The notes under the pieces: model-generated
Databases searched by the model: none
What the model saw: only the letters and a program-made list of their open reading frames with translations
What the model was told of the DNA's origin: nothing
Shown here: piece by piece, positions 1 through 4,613 of the stretch
Numbering within the stretch: position 1 is the first letter of the stretch
How the letters are laid out: the number at the start of each line of letters is the position of its first letter
From: Alphaproteobacteria bacterium
GTDB taxonomy: Bacteria; Pseudomonadota; Alphaproteobacteria; UBA828
Direction of reading: 5' to 3'
Assembly: GCA_030604165.1 (NCBI GenBank)
Contig: JAUVWK010000152.1
Location: forward strand, 1-6,775
DNA: 6,775 nt
Translations under genes and position numbers: made by a program

Positions 1-144
1 CACGTCGTCGCCGGCGTCGTAGGCGGCGCGCAGATTGCGCGGGTCGTTCCACAGCTTGTCGCCGGCCCGCGCCTCATCCAGCGCGGCTTCGACCTCCGCC
101 CAACTCTCTCCCTTGGCGGCGAATTTCCGGTTGGTCTTCGGCAT
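1..144 (-). CDS. Probable PLP-dependent decarboxylase / aminotransferase-family enzyme, N-terminal 48 residues only
   Basis: Forty-eight codons are visible and the gene runs off the left edge. The ATG at 144 is chosen because a perfect AGGAGG (complement of 149-154) sits 4 nt upstream. The peptide opens MPKTNRKFAAKGES and ends YDAGDDV. The layout 'KGxSWxEVxxxLxxARAGDxxW' followed by 'R......Y.AGDDV' resembles the N-terminal segment of fold-type I PLP enzymes annotated as pyridoxal-dependent decarboxylase or 'aspartate aminotransferase family' (sphingosine-phosphate-lyase/glutamate-decarboxylase-like). This rests on recalled family resemblance only: the PLP lysine and the rest of the active site lie outside the window. 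The gene starts 31 nt after the ATPase stop on the same strand, so it is probably the distal gene of the transporter operon and may act on the imported compound. That the frame is a real coding start is fairly sure; the family is tentative. Confidence 0.6.
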   Translation of the reverse strand, partial: MPKTNRKFAAKGESWAEVEAALDEARAGDKLWNDPRNLRAAYDAGDDV

Positions 145-148
145 CCGT

Positions 149-154
149 CCTCCT
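149..154 (-). promoter_or_regulatory. Shine-Dalgarno site of the PLP-enzyme gene
   Basis: The minus strand reads AGGAGG here, 4 nt before the ATG at 144, within the longer purine run GGGAGGAGGA. It fixes the start of the truncated gene and lies in the 31-nt gap after the ATPase stop. No terminator-like hairpin is visible in that gap, which supports co-transcription. Confidence 0.75.
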
Positions 155-175
155 CCCGGCCCCTCTGTCCGCTCT

Positions 176-1339
176 TTAGCCGATCGGGGCGGGTCCGACG
201 CCGGCCGTCCCGACGCCGCCCAGCGGCGTGACCGCGCAATCGCCCTCGCGCCACCAGACATAGGCGAGGTCCGAGAGGTCGGTATCCCGATCCCAAATGC
301 GCGCCTTCACCGGCCCGAAGTCGGTTTCCAGGGTCTGATCCAAATACTTTCCCTTGTAGATAGTGGCGCCGGTGCGGCAGGGAATTCCGTTGGCGCCCTG
401 CACGAAGCCCTGCTGCTCGGTCGCCAACCGCACCCGCTCCGCCCGCACCGCGACGCACACCGGCGTGCCCGGCTCGGTGGCGCGCGGGCCGCACCATATG
501 CCGCGCAAGGCATGGCCCTGGAGGCGCACGACGGCGATCTCGCCGGTCACCGATTCCAGCGTGCCTTCCAGCAGATTCTCGACCCCCATGAAATCGGCGA
601 CAAAGCGGCTCGCCGGGCGATCGAAAAGATCCTGCGGCGGCCCCTGCTGCACCACGCGCCCCTGCCGGAGCAGGATGATGCGGTCGCTCATGGTGAGCGC
701 CTCTTCCTGGCTGTGGGTAACATAGATGAAGGTCAGGCCGAGCTGCTCGTGCAGATCCTTGAGCTCGACCTGCATATCGACACGCAGCTTTTCGTCGAGC
801 GCGCCCAGGGGCTCGTCCAAAAGCAGGATCGATGGCTGGGTCACGAGCGCGCGCGCCAGCGCCACTCGCTGCCGCTCACCGCCCGAGAGCTGATGCACGC
901 GCCGGTCATATTTGTCGGGCAGACGCACCAGCTCCAGCACGCCCTCGGCGCGCTTGCGCCGCTTCTCGCGCGCCACGCCCCGGACCCGCAGGCCATATTC
1001 GATGTTCTGCCCGACCGACATGTGGGGAAACAGCGCATAATGCTGGAAGACGGTGGTGCAATTGCGCCGCGACGCCGGAATCGCTGAGACGTCGGCGCCG
1101 TCGATGGCGATGCGCCCGATCCGGGTGGGCCGCTCGAGCCCGGCGATGATGCGCAAGAGCGTCGTCTTGCCCGAGCCGCTTTCACCGAGCAGCGTCAAAA
1201 ATTCGCCGCGCTGGGCGGTGATCGAGACGTCGTCCAACGCCACCACGTCGCCGAAGCGATGGGTCGCGCGCTCGACATAAAGAACGGGCGCTTCGCCCGC
1301 GGCGGGCGAAGCGTTTTGGGCCAACTCATTTGTTGGCAT
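176..1339 (-). CDS. ABC transporter ATP-binding protein, spermidine/putrescine (PotA) type
   Basis: This is the cytoplasmic ATPase that powers the importer encoded by the three upstream genes. It has 387 residues from the ATG at 1339. Visible motifs are the A-loop aromatic F29, Walker A GESGSGKT at 52-59, Q-loop Q99 in FQHYALFPHM, signature LSGGERQR at 151-158, Walker B ILLLDEP at 171-177, D-loop GALD at 179-182 and switch histidine H209 in YVTHSQEEA. After the nucleotide-binding domain, FVADFMGVENLLEG at 246-259 leads into a C-terminal TOBE-like regulatory domain (about 290-370), as in PotA, PotG and FbpC. The frame is also open up to a TTG at 1357, but the ATG is preferred because GGAGG lies 5 nt upstream. 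It overlaps the permease-2 stop by 14 nt, pointing to translational coupling. Only the substrate is uncertain: PotA-type ATPases serve polyamine, iron, opine and other importers. Confidence 0.95.
   Translation of the reverse strand: MPTNELAQNASPAAGEAPVLYVERATHRFGDVVALDDVSITAQRGEFLTLLGESGSGKTTLLRIIAGLERPTRIGRIAIDGADVSAIPASRRNCTTVFQHYALFPHMSVGQNIEYGLRVRGVAREKRRKRAEGVLELVRLPDKYDRRVHQLSGGERQRVALARALVTQPSILLLDEPLGALDEKLRVDMQVELKDLHEQLGLTFIYVTHSQEEALTMSDRIILLRQGRVVQQGPPQDLFDRPASRFVADFMGVENLLEGTLESVTGEIAVVRLQGHALRGIWCGPRATEPGTPVCVAVRAERVRLATEQQGFVQGANGIPCRTGATIYKGKYLDQTLETDFGPVKARIWDRDTDLSDLAYVWWREGDCAVTPLGGVGTAGVGPAPIG
1289..1313 (-). repeat. Perfect GC-rich inverted repeat inside the 5' coding end of the ATPase gene
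   Basis: The arms CGCTTCGCCCGC and GCGGGCGAAGCG are separated by a single base, so an RNA stem of about 11 bp with a 3-nt loop can form on either strand. On the minus strand it lies 26 nt after the ATPase start codon and encodes residues 9-18 (NASPAAGEAP), a low-complexity N-terminal extension ahead of the nucleotide-binding domain. On the plus strand the stem is followed by TTTT (1314-1317), giving a weak terminator shape against antisense transcription. The structure is read directly from the sequence; any role is inference. Confidence 0.7.
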
Positions 1340-2210
1340 TTTGGCCTCCAAAGGCAAGCCGAATGGCGAGGAAGGTAAGCCCCACGCTGGCGACGGTGAC
1401 CAGCGTGCTCATGGCATAGATCAGCGGCACGGTGGTGTTGTGGGCGCCGGATTGAATCCACAGGTAAAGCGGCAATGTATCCTGCCCGGCGCGCATAAAG
1501 ATGCTGAACGGCAATTCGTTGAACGACAGCAAAAAGCCGAAAAAACCTGCGGCGTAAATTCCCGGTTTTAGAATTGGAATCTCTATCTGCCAAAATCTCT
1601 GCCACGGCTTGGCGCCCAGATCTTCCGCCGCTTCCATCAGCCGCGTATCGAAACGCGAGGCCACCACAAGCATCGCCAAGAGGGCAAACGGAAAGGCCCA
1701 AACAAAGTGGGCGAGAACAAGCGACCAGACTCCCATCTTCACGTGGATCACCAGGCGGTACCACATGAAAAGGCCAACGCCGCCGACGATGCCCGGGATC
1801 ATCAACGGCATGAGAAAGCCCACCAGGAAGGGACCGCGCCACCTTATGCGCGGCAATACCGGCCCGACGATCAACACCGCAATGACGCACGCCGCTGACG
1901 TAATGAAGGCCAACATGATGCTCAGCAAAAGCGGATCGCCGATGCGAAAATTACTGCCGTAAGCTTCGCCTTCGCGCCGCGCGATGTCGGCGAAAATGAC
2001 GTCTTCATACCAGGTGATGGTCCAATCGCCCGGAATACCGGTAAGCGGTTCCCCGCTGAACGACAGGATCATGAGCATGACAATGGGAAAATAGAGAATG
2101 AAGAGAACGCAATACCCTAAAATGATACCGGTCCCCGTGGGCGCCCAATCCATGAGCCGCCGCCAAAACGGGAGACGAAAACGGGCGTGGGATGCGGTGC
2201 CAATGGTCAT
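1326..2210 (-). CDS. ABC transporter permease 2, PotC-like inner-membrane subunit
   Basis: Second membrane subunit of the importer, 294 residues from the ATG at 2210. About six hydrophobic segments are visible (roughly 27-51, 95-120, 127-150, 160-184, 217-237 and 265-287). The EAA coupling loop, EAAEDLGAKPWQRFWQ beginning at 193 and followed by the conserved I-P at 211-212, is the site that docks on the ABC ATPase. The first external loop (about 52-93) looks longer than in typical PotC proteins, with a charged stretch near 76-92. The start is 5 nt after the permease-1 stop and has no strong Shine-Dalgarno sequence, so reinitiation after permease 1 is likely. The frame is also open to a GTG at 2276 inside permease 1, but that would add a poorly hydrophobic Arg/Cys-rich leader and is less likely. 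The end overlaps the ATPase start. Family assignment is firm; substrate is not known. Confidence 0.93.
   Translation of the reverse strand: MTIGTASHARFRLPFWRRLMDWAPTGTGIILGYCVLFILYFPIVMLMILSFSGEPLTGIPGDWTITWYEDVIFADIARREGEAYGSNFRIGDPLLLSIMLAFITSAACVIAVLIVGPVLPRIRWRGPFLVGFLMPLMIPGIVGGVGLFMWYRLVIHVKMGVWSLVLAHFVWAFPFALLAMLVVASRFDTRLMEAAEDLGAKPWQRFWQIEIPILKPGIYAAGFFGFLLSFNELPFSIFMRAGQDTLPLYLWIQSGAHNTTVPLIYAMSTLVTVASVGLTFLAIRLAFGGQNANK
1344..1348 (-). promoter_or_regulatory. Shine-Dalgarno site that decides the ATPase start
   Basis: The minus strand reads TTTGGAGGCCAAA before the ATG at 1339, placing GGAGG 5 nt upstream. The alternative TTG at 1357 would put this motif inside the coding region, so the ATG is the better start. 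The site lies inside the last codons of permease 2. Confidence 0.75.
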
Positions 2211-2215
2211 GATTA

Positions 2216-3139
2216 TTATCGCCGCAAGCTGGCAAATACGCCGGCAAGACCGCCCACCGGTTTTAACGCGAGCCACAACAGAACCTGGAACGCCAACATG
2301 ATGGCAAGCACGACCGCCGCCAAGGCGGCCGCCACCAGAAAATTGGAAACACCGATAAGGCTCTGCACCTGGGCCGCCAACATGAGAACGTTGTTGCCCC
2401 CCATGTGAGACGCCACAACCGCATCGCCCAACATGGGAATAAAGGTGAACACGAAACCGGCGACAATGCCGGGCAAGGCCAACGGCAAAATGATGTGCAG
2501 CAGGGTGCGCAGACGGCTCGCGCCCAAATCTCCACTGGCCTCGAGAAAATCATTATCGATCAGGCTAACGGAGAGAAATATCGGCCACACCATGGTCGGA
2601 AAAAACGCCCCGATAAAACCAAAATGGACGGAAAATTCGGAGAAAATAAGCCACAACACCGGCTCGTCGACAATTCCGACGCCGAGCAAAATCTGATTGA
2701 CGACACCATTGATACCAAACACCGAGCGCCAAACGATGACGCGCGCGGCGGGGCTCAGGAAAAAGGGAACGGTCAGGGCGGTGAAGGTCAGCAGCCTGAC
2801 GGTATTGTTTTTGCAGCCCTTGGCGAGCCACAGGGCAAAGGGAAAGGCGAGCAGCAGTTCGATCATTGTCACCGTGCCGGCAATACGCACCGAACGCGCC
2901 AGCATCTCACCGCCGCCATAGGAGAAAAATCGTTTATACTGAAGGATTGTGGGATCGAAATTTATCTTGAGCCCACGGCCCTGGAGAAACGAGACCACGA
3001 TGATGGCCAGCAGCGGCAAAACAATTCCGCCAAACCACAGCAGGCTGAATCCCGACAACGACCACACACCCGCCGGCAGGCGCGGTATGAAATCGCGCAA
3101 ACCGGATGATCTATTGGACGTGTAAGCAGCCGCAGTCAT
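2216..3139 (-). CDS. ABC transporter permease 1, PotB-like inner-membrane subunit
   Basis: First membrane subunit of the importer, 307 residues from the ATG at 3139. A short polar N-terminus is followed by hydrophobic helices at about 28-52, 85-106, 115-137, 161-193 (probably more than one pass), 213-237 and 275-300. The EAA loop reads EASGDLGASRLRTLLHIILP from 200, with the G at 206 and L-P at 218-219 that contact the ATPase. Start choice is not clear-cut: a GTG at 3145 is in frame two codons earlier and lies 11 nt after a GGAG in the upstream stem-loop, and a TTG at 3184 would begin beyond that stem-loop and is rejected. It is preceded by the hairpin at 3153-3181 and followed after 5 nt by permease 2. 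Order and motifs match the PotB position of polyamine-class transporters. Confidence 0.93.
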   Translation of the reverse strand: MTAAAYTSNRSSGLRDFIPRLPAGVWSLSGFSLLWFGGIVLPLLAIIVVSFLQGRGLKINFDPTILQYKRFFSYGGGEMLARSVRIAGTVTMIELLLAFPFALWLAKGCKNNTVRLLTFTALTVPFFLSPAARVIVWRSVFGINGVVNQILLGVGIVDEPVLWLIFSEFSVHFGFIGAFFPTMVWPIFLSVSLIDNDFLEASGDLGASRLRTLLHIILPLALPGIVAGFVFTFIPMLGDAVVASHMGGNNVLMLAAQVQSLIGVSNFLVAAALAAVVLAIMLAFQVLLWLALKPVGGLAGVFASLRR

Positions 3140-3152
3140 TGCCACTAGGCTA

Positions 3153-3181
3153 CCCGCTCCGGAGTTGCGCTCCGGAGCGGG
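3153..3181 (-). repeat. Perfect 12-bp stem-loop between the binding-protein and permease-1 genes
   Basis: The arms CCCGCTCCGGAG (3153-3164) and CTCCGGAGCGGG (3170-3181) are exact reverse complements around the 5-nt loop TTGCG. The minus-strand message continues TAGCCTAGTGG after the stem, with no U-run, so this is not a standard intrinsic terminator. Its place, 25 nt after the binding-protein stop and 13 nt before the permease-1 ATG, is where many importer operons carry an mRNA-stabilising or attenuating structure (as in malE-malF), which lets binding protein outnumber membrane subunits. The 3' arm also contains the only GGAG near the permease start, so the stem could mask it. The structure is seen; the function is inferred. 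Confidence 0.8.
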
Positions 3182-3205
3182 CAAGTTGCCGAGTTGGTGT
3201 TGTGT

Positions 3206-4408
3206 CTAGGCGTTCAGAACGCGGTCCATCTGCGCCTGCATTTCCTGCAGGTTCTCGGGCACGGCGCTGAACCAGAAATCTTCCTTGGCGAATTTGAGCG
3301 CCATCTTTTCCTGGGCTGCATCCATGGTGGCCGAGATGTCGTCCATGCCATTGCTGTTGGCATAGTCCACCGCCAGATCGGGACGGCCGTTGAGGTAACC
3401 GCGCAGCGGCGTGATGGTTGCCGCATAGCCGCCACTCAAGAACCAATTAAGCGCGATATAGACTTCATCGAGATTGCCGCGATCTTCCACCTGAGAGGTG
3501 ATATAGGCGGCGTGCATCCACTTGGTGTAGAACTCCGTGGCTGTCGCATAGACCCAATCGCCACCCGCCTTGTTTACTTCGTTCACGGCGGGTTCCCAAC
3601 AGCGGATCGCATCCACTTCGCCATTTTTCATGACCGCGATCTGATCATCGAAAATCTTCCAGAACAGACGGAACTGACCGGCCTCTTTCCGTTTGATCAG
3701 GAAATCGGCCGTCGCCTTGGCCTCTTCCGGCGACGGATTGAGGATGTCCTTGACAGCCAACTGCCCGGTATTCTTCAAATAGGCCAGGGCCTCCCAGAGG
3801 TAGATGTAATTGTCGCCGGTCGATGAACGGCCCATGGTCTTCTCGCTCTCGAACACCAGCGACCAAGACGCCTCCTCCGGCGGACGCGGCTCGTCCAGCT
3901 TGGCCGGCAGATAGCCGAAACTATCCGCGTTCATCGCCATCGGCACGCCCCAGACCTTGCCGGCGTCGGGGCTGAGATCGCGCACCAGGTACGGCATGCT
4001 CTGAATGCTCGCCGGCATGCCGGACCAATTGCTCATGGCGCTGGCTTCCATCTGCATGATGTTGCCGCCGTCAATGAGGCTTTGCTCGGTGCCGGAGAGG
4101 GTGGAGATCAGATCGAAGCGCTCGCCGGCGTCGTTGACCTGAACCTCGGTAAGAAAGATGCCGGGATCGTCCTTGATCACCGTATCTTCCATCTTAAGGC
4201 CGGTGTCCTTTTCGAATGTCGTCCAATCGCCCGGAATCATGGTCGGCGCGGTGAAGAGCATGCGGATAACGCCCTTTTCCGCCGCCTTCGAGCGCCGGGT
4301 CAGTCCCTTGAGAACCGCCGGCGCGCCAACGATGGCGGCGCCGGCCGCCGCACCCTTGATGAAATGCCGGCGCGACAGACCAAAATAGAGATGCTTGCTG
4401 TGCTTCAT
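3206..4408 (-). CDS. Tat-exported extracellular solute-binding protein, PotD-like
   Basis: Periplasmic substrate-binding subunit of the importer, 400 residues, first gene of the left-going operon. The start is well supported: GGAGG lies 5 nt before the ATG. The N-terminus carries a clear twin-arginine signal, SRRHFIK at 12-18, then a small hydrophobic core (about 19-36) and a possible cleavage near A42, so the protein is probably exported folded. The mature part looks like a family-1 (PotD/spermidine-putrescine class) binding protein: an early strand VIRMLFTAP near 47-55, the hinge-type segment WGVPMAMNADSFGY at 153-166, and MKNGEVDAIRCWEP at 260-273 followed by an aromatic-rich stretch with FYTKWMHAAY. 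There is no lipobox cysteine. It is somewhat longer than E. coli PotD. Class is confident; the ligand is unknown, and the class also binds opines, amino-acid derivatives and other small nitrogen compounds. Confidence 0.93.
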   Translation of the reverse strand: MKHSKHLYFGLSRRHFIKGAAAGAAIVGAPAVLKGLTRRSKAAEKGVIRMLFTAPTMIPGDWTTFEKDTGLKMEDTVIKDDPGIFLTEVQVNDAGERFDLISTLSGTEQSLIDGGNIMQMEASAMSNWSGMPASIQSMPYLVRDLSPDAGKVWGVPMAMNADSFGYLPAKLDEPRPPEEASWSLVFESEKTMGRSSTGDNYIYLWEALAYLKNTGQLAVKDILNPSPEEAKATADFLIKRKEAGQFRLFWKIFDDQIAVMKNGEVDAIRCWEPAVNEVNKAGGDWVYATATEFYTKWMHAAYITSQVEDRGNLDEVYIALNWFLSGGYAATITPLRGYLNGRPDLAVDYANSNGMDDISATMDAAQEKMALKFAKEDFWFSAVPENLQEMQAQMDRVLNA

Positions 4409-4413
4409 GGTGA

Positions 4414-4418
4414 CCTCC
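4414..4418 (-). promoter_or_regulatory. Shine-Dalgarno site of the solute-binding-protein gene
   Basis: The minus strand reads GGGGAGGTCACC directly before the ATG at 4408, placing GGAGG 5 nt upstream. It is the strongest ribosome-binding site of the four transporter genes, fitting high expression of the binding protein. Confidence 0.8.
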
Positions 4419-4466
4419 CCACAGGGTTTATCCGGGCATGTTCTGCCCTAGTTATTCTTCACGGTT

Positions 4467-4494
4467 ATCGTAAGCGCCTGAGACCCGTGGTCAA
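4467..4494 (-). promoter_or_regulatory. Candidate sigma70-type promoter for the transporter operon
   Basis: On the minus strand, TTGACC (complement of 4489-4494) matches the -35 consensus at 5 of 6 bases, and TACGAT (complement of 4467-4472) matches the -10 consensus at 4 of 6, with a 16-nt spacer. The predicted transcription start is near 4460, giving a 5' leader of about 50 nt that contains the small inverted repeat GGGCA/TGCCC at 4434-4448. It is the best promoter-like pair I found in the divergent gap. It is a consensus match only. Confidence 0.5.
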
Positions 4495-4498
4495 GTGG

Positions 4499-4508
4499 TG
4501 TGATCACA
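4499..4508. promoter_or_regulatory. Perfect palindrome TGTGATCACA, candidate operator
   Basis: This 10-bp perfect palindrome lies 4 bp beyond the outer edge of the transporter -35 box, with its centre about 43 bp upstream of the predicted start. That is a typical position for a class II activator, and a repressor there could act on the divergent gene. A symmetric site between divergent catabolic genes is typical of a dedicated local regulator such as a GntR or LysR family member. No regulator gene is in the window, so the binding factor is unknown. Confidence 0.45.
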
Positions 4509-4512
4509 TGGT

Positions 4513-4522
4513 TGGCCGGCCA
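4513..4522. promoter_or_regulatory. Perfect palindrome TGGCCGGCCA, second candidate operator half
   Basis: Another exact 10-bp palindrome, with its centre 14 bp from the centre of TGTGATCACA. It overlaps the -35 element of a weak rightward promoter candidate (TTGGCC at 4512-4517, 17-nt spacer, TAGGTT at 4535-4540). GC-rich palindromes of this size can arise by chance in such DNA, so support is weaker than for the neighbouring site. Confidence 0.3.
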
Positions 4523-4570
4523 GTTGAATCGGGCTAGGTTGCGGTCAAACAAGAATGACTAAGAACAACG

Positions 4571-4603
4571 CGCCGCACGATCGGCGCGCCGCGCAGCGCG
4601 GCG
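4571..4603 (+). other. Two adjacent GC-rich hairpins in the hydantoinase leader
   Basis: CGCCG (4571-4575) pairs with CGGCG (4582-4586) around a 6-nt loop. Immediately after it, CGCCGCG (4587-4593) pairs with CGCGGCG (4597-4603) around the loop CAG. The second stem ends 1 nt before the GGGGAG ribosome-binding site of the gene starting at 4614, so folding could limit ribosome access. There is no T-run. I see no known riboswitch consensus. Confidence 0.45.
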
Positions 4604-4604
4604 G

Positions 4605-4608
4605 GGAG
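4605..4608 (+). promoter_or_regulatory. Shine-Dalgarno site of the hydantoinase gene
   Basis: GGGGAG precedes the ATG at 4614, with GGAG 5 nt upstream. It supports this start, which lets the protein begin MRFAVDTGGTFTD, exactly where HyuA-family proteins normally begin. Confidence 0.75.
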
Positions 4609-4613
4609 AAGCC

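Noticed and set aside
35..1087. 350-codon open frame on the plus strand opposite the ATPase gene
   Set aside because: It spans the truncated PLP gene, the gap and the ATPase in antisense, with low-complexity composition and no ribosome-binding site. The minus-strand ATPase carries all ABC motifs.
1340..1357. Longer ATPase start at the TTG at 1357
   Set aside because: It would swallow the GGAGG motif that is ideally spaced for the ATG at 1339, and the six extra residues add nothing recognisable.
2405..3109. 234-codon plus-strand open frame opposite permease 1
   Set aside because: It is highly polar and rich in Gln, Gly, Lys, Arg and Asp, as expected of the complement of hydrophobic membrane-protein codons. 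The permease EAA loop fixes the real strand.
3153..3181. Reading the intergenic stem-loop as a rho-independent terminator that splits the operon
   Set aside because: No U-tract follows the stem on the minus strand, and the permease genes have no other evident promoter, so full termination here is unlikely.
3140..3184. Longer permease-1 start at the TTG at 3184
   Set aside because: It would place the start just outside the 12-bp stem-loop and translate through the hairpin. No ribosome-binding site precedes it, and the extra residues are not hydrophobic or conserved-looking.
3194..3826. 210-codon plus-strand open frame opposite the solute-binding-protein gene
   Set aside because: It is antisense to a gene with a Tat signal, a ribosome-binding site and family motifs. 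It has no independent start signal.
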